NCBI GenBank assembly: GCA_964405335.1
Contig: CAYONP010000002.1
Location: 56,723 to 120,722 of the forward strand
Length of the DNA stretch: 64,000 bases
Source of the DNA: CAYONP01 sp964405335
GTDB taxonomy: Bacteria; Armatimonadota; UBA10988
Reading direction: 5' to 3'
The notes beneath the pieces are model-generated. The model ran no database searches. It saw nothing but the letters and a program-made list of their open reading frames with translations, and was not told the DNA's origin. A program made the position numbers and the translations under genes. Below, one piece after another: positions 1 through 7,691 of this stretch. Each line of letters begins with the position of its first letter. Position 1 is the stretch's first letter.

Positions 1-439
1 GCAGCGCGTAGCCGTAGATGTTGAACGCGGCGAGCTGCGGCGTGACGGTGCCACCGATGCCCGCGCCGAGGATCACGCTGAGCGCCTGGCCCAGGCTCAT
101 CAGTCCGATGGTGATCAGCCCAACCAGCATCGAGGTGGTGGTGCCGCTCGACTGCACCACGCTGGCCACCGCGAAGCCGGTCAGCAGGCCGGCCAGGCGG
201 TTGCGGGTCAGCCGGGCCAGCAGCCGGCGCAGGCCGCCGCCGGCGAAGGCCTGCAGCGCGTCGCCCATCTGCTCCATGCCGAAGAGAAAGACCGCCAGGC
301 CGCCGAGCAGGCCGACCAGCAGCGCGCCGAGATCGATCCCGCCGGTGGCTTCGGCGGCGTGGCCGGCGGCATCGACCAGCCAGATCGCGACCCCGAGCGC
401 GACGATCAGGGCCATGTGCCGGAGCCAGCGAGAAGGCAC
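1..439 (-). CDS. Na+/phosphate cotransporter family protein (3' end outside window)
   Basis: Likely inner-membrane type II Na/Pi cotransporter (NptA/YjbB family), which moves phosphate or a related anion with sodium. About 146 N-terminal residues are visible. They show a hydrophobic start, then GLLGGLAVFLFGMEQMG, TRNRLAGLLTGF, the family hallmark VVQSSGTTTSM, and GAGIGGTVTP, which together form the first inverted QSSS-type repeat. The second repeat and any PhoU-like domain lie beyond the window. I chose GTG at 439 because GGGAGG (445-450) sits five bases upstream; another in-frame GTG at 445 overlaps that site. The gene starts 22 bases after the mtaB-like gene and is probably co-transcribed with it. 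Confidence 0.8.
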   Translation of the reverse strand, partial: MPSRWLRHMALIVALGVAIWLVDAAGHAAEATGGIDLGALLVGLLGGLAVFLFGMEQMGDALQAFAGGGLRRLLARLTRNRLAGLLTGFAVASVVQSSGTTTSMLVGLITIGLMSLGQALSVILGAGIGGTVTPQLAAFNIYGYAL

Positions 440-461
440 GCGCACCTCCCCGGCGCGGCGG

Positions 462-1841
462 TTAGCCCAGGCCATACTCGGCCGGCAGGTAGAGGTCGCC
501 GCGCATGAGGTCAACGGTCCGTCGGAGCTCTGCCGGGTCGTCGGGCAACGCGCCGACCATGTCCATCAACATGCCGCGCCAGCGCTCTTCGCGCGGGGGC
601 AGCGCGACCCTGCCGGCGGCGATCGCCTCGTCGAGTTCGGCGGTGACCCAGCGGCAGACGGCCAGCGTGCGGGCATAGGGATCGCTGCCGGTCTCGGCGA
701 TCAGCGCCGCGCAGCGGTGGATCATCGCCGGGTCGAGCACGTAAGCCTGCGGGCTCAGCGCGCAGTCCGACTCGATCATCAGCTCGCGCAGCATCGCGTC
801 GCGGCCGGTGGCAATCGCCTGGTTCATCAGCCGGCAGTCGTAGATCAGGATCTCGCAGAAAACCTCGGGCCCGAAACCGGCCAGCAGCCGCACGTCATTG
901 ACCGACTCGTTGCTCCACAGGTCGCAGCAGGCGGCGGCGACGTTGCCCACCGGCGACGAGTGCGCGCAGGCCGACGACTTGCCCTCCATCGCGATGGGCA
1001 CACCGGCGATCGCCTTGATCACCGGATTCTCGTAGCCGCAGTCCTTGAGCGGCCCGACGGCGCCGTGCTCGACCGCGGCCAGCGAGCGCACCGCGGCCAT
1101 CAACCGCACCGGCGCGGCGACGATGCTGGGGATCATCTGCTGGTGCGCCAACTGCATCGCCGTGTTGGCGAAGCCGCAGGCGGTGTCGCCCGCCGAGACG
1201 ACGCCGCGCCGCGCGGCGATGTCGCTGATCCGCTCCCACAGCCAGGCCATGTCGGACGGGGCGAGCACGCCGAGGGCGTAGACGATCGACTCGAGGTCGC
1301 ACTCGACCAGACCCTTGTCGTGAATCTCCTTGCCGCCGGTCGACTCGATCGAGAGCATGTCGGCGCCCGCCGCCGCGCACTGGTCGAACGCCGCCAGCAT
1401 GATCGCCGCCTGCTCGCCGGTGCGCATCCGCGGCGGACGCTCCTGATCGCGGATGTCGGCGATGGTCGCCCGCAGTGCCGAGGCGAGGCCGTGGCGATCG
1501 TGGAAATCGGTCATGATCGCCTTCATGTCAGCGCACAGCGTGGCCCCCCACGACGGGTTGAGGGTCATCTCGAAGAGCTGCTCGAACTCGAGCACCAGCG
1601 CGCCGCAGCCGAGTTCGACGGCCCGGGTGAGGATGCGCGTGACCATCGAGCGATAGCGCTCGCGCACCGCCTCGAAGGTCGCCTCGCTGACCTTCATGGT
1701 GGGCAGGGTGAAGTTCACCTCGGGCAGCACGCGGCCGCCGCCGATGGTCACCCCCAGCCCGCAGTTCACCGGCCGCGGCGCGCGGCCGAAGGTCAACGCC
1801 TCGGCGGTCGGCACCGCCAGTCCGTTCGTCTCGCTGCTCAT
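462..1841 (-). CDS. mtaB: Methanol:corrinoid methyltransferase MtaB homologue
   Basis: 459 residues, close to the 461 of Methanosarcina MtaB. The family moves a methyl group from methanol to the cobalt of a small corrinoid protein (MtaC), using zinc. Zinc-ligand positions are kept: E166 in DMLSIESTGGKE, C222 in AGDTACGFANTAM and C268 in GPLKDCGYENP. NPSWGATLCADMKAIM and ERPPRMRTGEQAA also match the family. ATG at 1841 follows GGAGAG (1846-1851), and the start overlaps the stop of the enolase-like gene as ATGA, so the two are translationally coupled. No mtaC or mtaA is in the window, so the substrate (methanol or another methylated compound) and acceptor are unknown. Do not confuse it with the tRNA methylthiotransferase MtaB at 50470-51753. 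Confidence 0.88.
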   Translation of the reverse strand: MSSETNGLAVPTAEALTFGRAPRPVNCGLGVTIGGGRVLPEVNFTLPTMKVSEATFEAVRERYRSMVTRILTRAVELGCGALVLEFEQLFEMTLNPSWGATLCADMKAIMTDFHDRHGLASALRATIADIRDQERPPRMRTGEQAAIMLAAFDQCAAAGADMLSIESTGGKEIHDKGLVECDLESIVYALGVLAPSDMAWLWERISDIAARRGVVSAGDTACGFANTAMQLAHQQMIPSIVAAPVRLMAAVRSLAAVEHGAVGPLKDCGYENPVIKAIAGVPIAMEGKSSACAHSSPVGNVAAACCDLWSNESVNDVRLLAGFGPEVFCEILIYDCRLMNQAIATGRDAMLRELMIESDCALSPQAYVLDPAMIHRCAALIAETGSDPYARTLAVCRWVTAELDEAIAAGRVALPPREERWRGMLMDMVGALPDDPAELRRTVDLMRGDLYLPAEYGLG

Positions 1842-3190
1842 CCATCTCTCCCGGCCCGCCGGCCCGCCGGCCCGCCCCGCGGCGCGGTTCCACGCCCTGG
1901 CCACCAGCGCAAAAGGGTTGCAGCACCGGCGAAGGCGCCGGCGCCGAGTTGCTCCTCGAGTCGCAGCATCTGGTTGAACTTGGCCAGCCGCTCACTCCGC
2001 GCCACGGAGCCCGGCTTGATCTGCCCCGCGCCACTCGCCACTGCGAGGTCAACCACCGCGTCGTCGCAGGTCTCGCCGCTGCGGGTCGAGACGACGGCCG
2101 TATAGCCCGCCTGGCGGGCTATCGTTAACGCCTCGGCCGCTTCGCTCAGTGTGCCGATCTGGTTGGCCTTGATCAGCACGCTGTTCGCCGCGCCGAGGCC
2201 GATCCCGTGGCGCAGCCGATCGGGGTTCGTCGTGAACAGGTCGTCGCCGAGCAGTTGCGCCCGGTCGCCGAGACGGCGGGTCAGCGCCGTCCAGCCGCCC
2301 CAGTCCTCCTCGCTCAGGCCGTCCTCGAGGCTGATCACCGGGTAGTCGTCGAGCCAGCGCTCGAGCACGGCGATCATCGCCCCGGCGTCGCGCTCGACCC
2401 CATCAGCGGCGAGACGATAGATGCCGTCGCGGCAAAAGTGCGACGAGGCCACGTCGACGGCCAGCACTACCTGCCGCCCGAGCCGCAGCCCGGCGGCCTC
2501 GACGCCGCGGCAGACCACCTCGAGCATCGCCTCGTTGCCGGCCAGCGCCGGACCGAAGCCGCCCTCATCCGCCACAAGCTGCGTGTAGCCCACCTCGCGA
2601 CGGAGGATGTCTCGGACGGCCAGATAGATCGCGCTCAGCCACTCGAGGCACTCGATCGTGCTCCCCGCCGCGATGGGGATGACCAGCAGGTCCTGCAGGT
2701 CGAGCTGGAACCCCGCATGGTGGCCGCCGCTGAGGATGTTGACCATCGGCAGCGGCAGCACCGGTTCGACGCCGGCGAAGAGCACCTCGCCCAGGTGGCG
2801 CCACAACGGCTCGCCACGGCTCACCGCCGCCGCCCGGGCGACGGCCAGGCTGACCGCCAGAATGCCGTTGGCCCCCAGCCGTGACTTGTCGGCCGTGCCG
2901 TCGAGCTCGATCATCGCGCGATCGACCGCCCGCTGGTCGCCGGCCTCGAGCCCGACCAGTCGAGGCGCAATCTCGCCGACGACATGCTCGACCGCTCGCC
3001 GCACGCCGCGGCCGGCGAAGCGTGGCTCGCCGTCCCGCAGTTCGAGCGCCTCGCTCGCCCCGGTCGACGCGCCCGACGGCACGCTGGCCCGGGCGAAGGT
3101 CGCGTCGGCCAGGGTCACCTCGGCCTCGACCGTCGGATAGCCGCGGCTGTCGAGAATCTCCCGCGCCCGGACCTGCTCAATCTCCGCCAC
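1838..3190 (-). CDS. Divergent enolase family protein
   Basis: 450 residues with a full enolase fold. The canonical reaction is 2-phosphoglycerate to phosphoenolpyruvate. Residues present, with numbering that matches E. coli: loop SGASTG near 39-44, H158, E209 (DEGGF), metal ligands D246, E289 and D316/D317 (GDDLFTTNP), and K341 (IKANQIGTL). Two conserved positions differ: E167 is Asp (LDLQDL), and the SHRSGE motif reads STRSGE, so H369 is Thr. The C-terminus runs about 30 residues past the usual end in low-complexity Gly/Arg sequence. GTG at 3190 follows AAGGAG. It may be a poor enolase, or a paralogue acting on another phosphorylated hydroxy acid; altered enolase homologues with other reactions are known, such as carboxyphosphonoenolpyruvate synthase. 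Confidence 0.85.
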   Translation of the reverse strand: MAEIEQVRAREILDSRGYPTVEAEVTLADATFARASVPSGASTGASEALELRDGEPRFAGRGVRRAVEHVVGEIAPRLVGLEAGDQRAVDRAMIELDGTADKSRLGANGILAVSLAVARAAAVSRGEPLWRHLGEVLFAGVEPVLPLPMVNILSGGHHAGFQLDLQDLLVIPIAAGSTIECLEWLSAIYLAVRDILRREVGYTQLVADEGGFGPALAGNEAMLEVVCRGVEAAGLRLGRQVVLAVDVASSHFCRDGIYRLAADGVERDAGAMIAVLERWLDDYPVISLEDGLSEEDWGGWTALTRRLGDRAQLLGDDLFTTNPDRLRHGIGLGAANSVLIKANQIGTLSEAAEALTIARQAGYTAVVSTRSGETCDDAVVDLAVASGAGQIKPGSVARSERLAKFNQMLRLEEQLGAGAFAGAATLLRWWPGRGTAPRGGPAGRRAGRDG

Positions 3191-3200
3191 GCCGTCTCCT

Positions 3201-4181
3201 TCACAACGTCCGCGCCAGGGCCACCGCCTCGTCGAGCCGGTTCACCTCGCCGCGCAGCAGCGGCTCGGCCAGGCTGCGGACGCGTGGCTTGGCCTGGTCG
3301 CGAAGATACTCCGCCGGCGACTTGCCGTCCACCCGTGCCGCCAGGCAGGCGCCGAGCAACGGCAGCCACGACTCCTCGTCCACCGCCGGATAGGCCGCAC
3401 GGTAAGCCGCCCAGGCCTCGCCCGGCTGGGGCCAGAGCGCCTCGAGCCCGAGGTGCAGCGGCTTGAGGAAGAGGTGGCAGAAGAAGAACCCGAGGTCGAA
3501 CCGTGGGTCGCCGTAGTGGACCACCTCGTGGTCGAGCAGGATCAGATGGCCGGGCAGCACGAGCAGGTTCTTCGGGCTGAAGTCGCCGTGGACCAGGCAC
3601 TCCGCCGCGCCGGCGAGCTGGTCGACCAGCCGGCCGAGCGGCCCAGCCAGCCCGGGCCGGCGGCGCGCCACCTCGCGCAGGTAGGGATCGAGCCGCAACT
3701 GATCGAAGACCAGCTTGTCGCCGAACCGCTCGCGCAGCGCGGCGTCACCGGCCGAGGCGGCGTGGATGCGGCCGAGCAGGTCGCCCGCCAGCGCCGCCGC
3801 GCCGGCCGGCGGCCGGCCGGCCAGCATGGCCTCCTTCCAGTTCACCGCCGCGTCGGGCGCGCGGGCCATCAGGTAGCCGTGTCGGTCCAGATCCTCGGCG
3901 ATCACCGCGGGCACCTCACCGGGCCGCAGCACGCCGGCCAACCAGCGTTGGCAGTCGGCCTCGCGACGCACCCGAGCCACGTCGCTGAGCCACTCGGCTT
4001 CGACGCGGAGCCTGGGCAGCGCGGTCTTGTAGACGAACGCGCCGCGTGAGGTGGTGACCGCGATGACGTCGTTCGAGATGCCGCCGCCGAGCGGTTCGAG
4101 CAGCGGCTCTTCGCCGGCCGTGGCGGCGCCGACGGCGGGCAGCCAGGTGCGCAGGCGGGCGATCAGTTCGTCGGGTATCAT
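3201..4181 (-). CDS. Aminoglycoside phosphotransferase (APH)-fold kinase
   Basis: 326 residues. Small-molecule kinase of the APH/choline kinase/methylthioribose kinase superfamily, which uses ATP to phosphorylate a hydroxyl. The catalytic loop is LVHGDFSPKNLLVL (near residue 208), followed by the metal site ILLDHEVVHYGDPRFDLG. The N-lobe has GGGISNDVIAV and VYKTALP. Nothing shows antibiotic resistance; the place directly before the enolase-like gene (10-base gap) suggests it makes a phosphorylated intermediate for that operon. ATG at 4181 has no clear ribosome binding site. The substrate cannot be read from the sequence. Confidence 0.8.
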   Translation of the reverse strand: MIPDELIARLRTWLPAVGAATAGEEPLLEPLGGGISNDVIAVTTSRGAFVYKTALPRLRVEAEWLSDVARVRREADCQRWLAGVLRPGEVPAVIAEDLDRHGYLMARAPDAAVNWKEAMLAGRPPAGAAALAGDLLGRIHAASAGDAALRERFGDKLVFDQLRLDPYLREVARRRPGLAGPLGRLVDQLAGAAECLVHGDFSPKNLLVLPGHLILLDHEVVHYGDPRFDLGFFFCHLFLKPLHLGLEALWPQPGEAWAAYRAAYPAVDEESWLPLLGACLAARVDGKSPAEYLRDQAKPRVRSLAEPLLRGEVNRLDEAVALARTL

Positions 4182-4221
4182 CGGCGGCGGCTATTCGGCC
4201 GGCGGGCGGTGGGCCCTTCCG

Positions 4222-4875
4222 TTACTCGTCGGGCGGCGGCTCGGCGGCCTTGCGCAGGTCGTAGCCACAGGCGGCGCAGAAGTTGCCGCCGCTGGTTTCG
4301 GCTCCGCACTCGGGGCAGAAGGACTTGGCGGTGGCCGGCGCGTCGCGCTTCCGCCCGCGGCTGGCGCGCAGGGCGGCCAGCTCATCCTCGATGTCGCCCG
4401 GGTCGATGTTCGCCTCGACCTTGCGCTCACGCCGCGTACGGCGCTCCTCCAGCTCGCGCGTCTCGAGGTCGATGCCGTGCCGGTCGACATAGGCCTCGAC
4501 GAAGTCGAGCAACTGCTCGGGCAACTTGAGCTGCTGGTAGATGCCATAACCGGTGGCGATGCCCGTGCCGATGGCCAGCGGGAGGAAGATGAACCGCGTG
4601 GCCAGCGCCACGCCGGCGCCGATGCCCTTGTCGAGCCAGTCGCCCGGGCCGACCTCGACCTTGAACCCGCGCGAGAGCGGTGAGAGGCGGACGTTGAGCG
4701 CCTTGCCCGTGCCGCTCAGGGTGCTCAGCAGGCTCGACTTGCGAGCCTGGAGGTAGATGCTCGGCCCTTCCTGAAAGTCCTGGACCTCGAACTCGTCCTG
4801 CTCGAACCAGTCGATCACCGCGTCGGCCAGATCGTCCAGGTCGATTTCAACGTTGCGGAAGTACTTCTCGGGCAT
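4222..4875 (-). CDS. Zinc-ribbon protein with a central hydrophobic segment
   Basis: 217 residues, no firm family. The N-terminal half is a compact acidic and hydrophobic region with a hydrophobic segment near residues 95-116 (ATRFIFLPLAIGTGIATGYG). A charged coiled-coil-like stretch rich in Glu and Arg (near 140-180) follows. The C-terminus is a four-Cys zinc ribbon, FCPECGAE then FCAACGYDL. I chose ATG at 4875 because GGAGAGGG lies just upstream. The role is unknown; this layout is common in small membrane-associated bacterial proteins. It sits 40 bases before the APH kinase on the same strand, so co-transcription is likely. Confidence 0.7.
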   Translation of the reverse strand: MPEKYFRNVEIDLDDLADAVIDWFEQDEFEVQDFQEGPSIYLQARKSSLLSTLSGTGKALNVRLSPLSRGFKVEVGPGDWLDKGIGAGVALATRFIFLPLAIGTGIATGYGIYQQLKLPEQLLDFVEAYVDRHGIDLETRELEERRTRRERKVEANIDPGDIEDELAALRASRGRKRDAPATAKSFCPECGAETSGGNFCAACGYDLRKAAEPPPDE

Positions 4876-4953
4876 CACCCTCTCCGGCTCGGCGCCCGAG
4901 AGATGAAGCATCACGGGCCGAGGCGCAGGTTCCCGGCGGGCCGGGCTGCTCCT

Positions 4954-6237
4954 TCAGCCGAGCGGATTGCCCAGGTAGCCCGGCCCGCCCGGCGCAAAGC
5001 GCTCGGACCAGGCCGCCCGGGCCGTGGCGACATCGCCGTCGGGGCTGACGAACAGCTCGCTGCGCAAGAACACCGGCTCGCCCGGCGTCAGCCGATAGGC
5101 CGCCGAAGCGCGCCGCGCCCACGAGAACTGGTCGACGCCGAAGTGGGGCAGCATCAAGGCCAGGTAGTGGTTCTGTTGGCGATACAGCCGGTTCGGCGAA
5201 GCAAACAGCCCGTGCGGACCGAGCCGGTCGCGCGACCAGGCCTGGGCCGGGTCGTAGAGCACGCCAATCACGCCGCCGCGTGGCGACTCGACCGCCATCA
5301 CGCCCGGCCCGTCAGCGTCGCCGCGGGCGAGCAGCGCCTGGTCGTGCCGCTGCTCCGCCTCGGCGGGCATCGCCACCTCGCCGCGGGCGGCGCCGAAGCT
5401 GCCGTCGCCGGCGCAGGTCATCGGACCCTCGAAGCGGTAGAGCAACGCCGGCGCGCTGCACCAGACGGCATGGGTGCACTTGATCACCCGCGGGTCGGAG
5501 GTCGGGGCGAAGAAGACCTTGGAGACCCACTCGCGGCCCGACTCGTCGGTCCACTCATCGCGCAGCGTCAGTAGATACTCACCGCGCGGATCACGCGGCG
5601 GGATCCAGGCCGTCTCGGGGCAGACCCACCGCTCAGCGGTCTTGCCGCCGTCGTCATAGAGCAGGTGGCCCAGCGCCGGCAGGGTGGCCACGCGGTCCCA
5701 GCGCCGGCCGCGGCGGAGATAGACCAGGCCGGAGCCGTGCCCCTCGCCGCAGCGCGGGAGGAACAGGATGTAGCTGCCCGTGGCGACATATACGCAGCCG
5801 TCCTCGTCGACGCGGTCGACCGCCGGCTCGGTCTGCCGCCAGAGCATCATCGACGGCGCCAGGGGGTGGCAACTGCTGAGGTGAAAGACCGACTCGAGCG
5901 GCCGCGCCGTGCCGCCGCTGACCACGATGCGGCCATCGCCGTTGCTGTCGCGAGTGGGCATCAGCCGGAAGCGGATGGGGTGGGTGGCAAACGGGCCGAT
6001 GGCGGCGATCTCGAGCCGCACCGGGTCGGCTGACCAACCGAAGGGGGTGAGAAGGTCGACGGTCAGGTGTTCGACGGTGGCGCTGCTCGGGTTGTGAAGT
6101 GTGGCGGTGATCTCCTGCAGCTCGCCGACCACGACCAGGGCCTGCGACAGCTCCACCGGCGAGAGCTGCAGCGTCTGCCCCGCGGCCGAACTCCCCAGCA
6201 GCACCAGCAGGCCGCCGAGCCACCGAATCGTCGACAC
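4954..6237 (-). CDS. Secreted protein of unknown function
   Basis: 427 residues. A signal peptide is clear (MSTIRWLGGLLVLLGSSAAG, then QTLQ). Residues 25-110 look like an extracellular beta-sandwich of the kind found in NEW3/CARDB domains, with NPSSATVEHLTVDLLTP. The rest has several Cys residues and aromatic motifs but no family I recognise. It could bind or act on a polymer outside the cell. GTG at 6237 is preceded by GGGAG. It is the first gene of the minus-strand run that includes the zinc-ribbon, kinase, enolase-like and mtaB genes. A promoter match lies at 6292-6321. Confidence 0.65.
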   Translation of the reverse strand: MSTIRWLGGLLVLLGSSAAGQTLQLSPVELSQALVVVGELQEITATLHNPSSATVEHLTVDLLTPFGWSADPVRLEIAAIGPFATHPIRFRLMPTRDSNGDGRIVVSGGTARPLESVFHLSSCHPLAPSMMLWRQTEPAVDRVDEDGCVYVATGSYILFLPRCGEGHGSGLVYLRRGRRWDRVATLPALGHLLYDDGGKTAERWVCPETAWIPPRDPRGEYLLTLRDEWTDESGREWVSKVFFAPTSDPRVIKCTHAVWCSAPALLYRFEGPMTCAGDGSFGAARGEVAMPAEAEQRHDQALLARGDADGPGVMAVESPRGGVIGVLYDPAQAWSRDRLGPHGLFASPNRLYRQQNHYLALMLPHFGVDQFSWARRASAAYRLTPGEPVFLRSELFVSPDGDVATARAAWSERFAPGGPGYLGNPLG

Positions 6238-6291
6238 GTCTCAGCGCTCCCTTTCGACCGACGCCAGGCTGGCACGCGCGCGCCGGCGCCA

Positions 6292-6321
6292 ACCATACAC
6301 CGCTTGTGACACCCCTGACAA
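6292..6321 (-). promoter_or_regulatory. Sigma70-type promoter for the 6237-to-1 gene run
   Basis: Read on the minus strand: TTGTCA (6321-6316), an 18-base spacer, then TATGGT (6297-6292). It lies about 55 bases before the GTG at 6237. The spacer and -35 contain a short dyad (CTTGT and ACAAG arms ten bases apart), which could be an operator. Match by eye only. Confidence 0.5.
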
Positions 6322-6383
6322 GCCACCGTTGCGACTTTGCCGAATGGTGTTCGGCAGCGGAACCACCGCCCACCGCGCAGCGG

Positions 6384-6411
6384 TTGACTCGCCTGACCGC
6401 CGTGATACGCT
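6384..6411 (+). promoter_or_regulatory. Sigma70-type promoter for trxB
   Basis: TTGACT (6384-6389), 16-base spacer, TACGCT (6406-6411). The predicted start of transcription falls close to the ribosome binding site GAGGAG (6421-6426), so the leader would be very short. Match by eye only. Confidence 0.5.
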
Positions 6412-6432
6412 AGCCCGCGTGAGGAGCCCGCT

Positions 6433-7416
6433 GTGGCCGAAACTCGTGACGTGATCATCCTCGGCGCCGGATGCGCCGGCTGGACCGCCGCCATCTACGC
6501 CGCGCGGGCCAACCTCCAGCCGCTGCTGATCACCGGCCAGACCCCCGGCGGGCAGCTTGGGCTGACCACCGGCGTCGAGAACTACCCCGGCTTCCCCGAC
6601 GGCATCCTCGGCCCCGAGCTGATGGACCGCATGGAGCAGCAGGCCCGGCGCTACGGCACCGAGGTGGTGATCGACTGGGTGACCGAAGTCGACTTCAGCG
6701 GCCGTCCGCTACGGCTGCGCACGGCCAAGGACGAGTACACCGCCCGGAGCGTGATCGTCTGCACCGGCAGCGAGCCGCGCAAGCTGGGCATTCCCGGCGA
6801 GACCGAGCTGTGGGGCCACGGGGTCAGCGCGTGCGCCACCTGCGACGGCTTCTTCTTCCGCGACAAGGTGATCACCGTTGTCGGAGGCGGCGATACGGCG
6901 GCCGAAGAGGCGACCTACCTGACCAAATTCGCCGCCCGGGTCTACTTGGTCCACCGCCGCGACGCCCTGCGGGCGAGCAAAGCGATGCAGGAGCGGGTGT
7001 TCGGCAACGACAAGATCGAAATGGTCTGGGACACCGTGGTGACCGAAGTGGTCGGCACCGACGGGGTGGTCAGCGGCGCCCGGCTGCGCGACCTCAAGAC
7101 CGGCGAGGAGCGGCTGCATCCGACCGACGGCTTCTTCATCGCCATCGGCCACGACCCGCAGACCAAGCTGTTCGCCGGCCTGCTCGAGACCGACGAGAAT
7201 GGCTACCTGGTCACCGACCAGTACCAGCGGACCAACCTGCCCGGCGTGTTCGCCGCGGGCGATGTGCAGGACCACGTCTGGCAGCAGGCGGTCACCGCCG
7301 CCGGCACCGGCTGCGCCGCCGCGCTGGCGGCCGAGAAGTACCTCGAGGGCCTGCGCGGCGAGGTCTACCCCGACGAGCGGCGGACCGAAATCGTCGAGGG
7401 CCCGCCGGCGGACTGA
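6433..7416 (+). CDS. trxB: Thioredoxin-disulfide reductase
   Basis: 327 residues, the normal length. Cytoplasmic flavoenzyme that passes electrons from NADPH to thioredoxin. FAD-binding GAGCAGWTAAIYAAR near residues 11-25 (Cys where Pro is usual), redox pair C134-A-T-C137 in VSACATCDGFFF, NADPH site GGGDTAAEEA at 151-160, VHRRDALRASK for the NADP phosphate, and the second FAD motif GVFAAGDVQD near the end. GTG at 6433 follows GAGGAG. It is divergent from the secreted-protein gene and convergent with dnaJ. About 20 C-terminal residues after the fold are charged and variable. Confidence 0.96.
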   Translation: MAETRDVIILGAGCAGWTAAIYAARANLQPLLITGQTPGGQLGLTTGVENYPGFPDGILGPELMDRMEQQARRYGTEVVIDWVTEVDFSGRPLRLRTAKDEYTARSVIVCTGSEPRKLGIPGETELWGHGVSACATCDGFFFRDKVITVVGGGDTAAEEATYLTKFAARVYLVHRRDALRASKAMQERVFGNDKIEMVWDTVVTEVVGTDGVVSGARLRDLKTGEERLHPTDGFFIAIGHDPQTKLFAGLLETDENGYLVTDQYQRTNLPGVFAAGDVQDHVWQQAVTAAGTGCAAALAAEKYLEGLRGEVYPDERRTEIVEGPPAD

Positions 7417-7480
7417 GCCGGCCCGTAGCGGCGCGCTGCGCGCGCCGGGTGCCGGCTGGACGGGGGTGTTCAAACGCGCG

Positions 7481-7573
7481 GTAGGGGCGGGTCTCAGACC
7501 CGCCCGAATGCCGACGAGCCCGCTTCCAGAGCGGATCGGCTCGCACGCGGGCAGGTCTGAGACCTGCCCCTAC
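7481..7573. repeat. 93-bp dispersed palindromic repeat, copy 1
   Basis: Starts GTAGGGGCGGGTCTCAGAC and ends with the near-inverse GGTCTGAGACCTGCCCCTAC. A conserved core in between reads GCTTCCAGAGCGG. A second copy of the same length lies at 40858-40950. This one sits between the converging ends of trxB and dnaJ. It could fold as a long hairpin on either strand and may act as a bidirectional transcription end. Confidence 0.9.
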
Positions 7574-7647
7574 CACGAAAACCAGCACGCCTGGGACGCC
7601 GGCGGTCCACGGGTGCCGGCTGGAAGCTGGCGGTCCGTGCACCGGCG

Positions 7648-7672
7648 GTAGGGGCAGCCCTTGTGGCTGCCC
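7648..7672. repeat. Short hairpin starting with the same GTAGGGGC head
   Basis: GTAGGGGCAGCC, then CTTGT, then GGCTGCCC. The stem is GGCAGCC/GGCTGCC. It shares the first eight bases of the 93-bp repeat and lies 20 bases past the dnaJ stop, so it may be a reduced relative and a transcription end for dnaJ. Confidence 0.55.
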
Positions 7673-7691
7673 GGCAGTCGGCACTGCCCTG

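Noticed and set aside
18..2105. Long open frame on the plus strand covering the mtaB/enolase region
   Set aside because: It is antisense to two conserved genes and encodes no recognisable domain; such frames are common in GC-rich DNA.
3201..4181. Antibiotic-resistance phosphotransferase
   Set aside because: The APH fold is shared by many metabolic kinases, and the gene sits in a metabolic operon with no resistance context.
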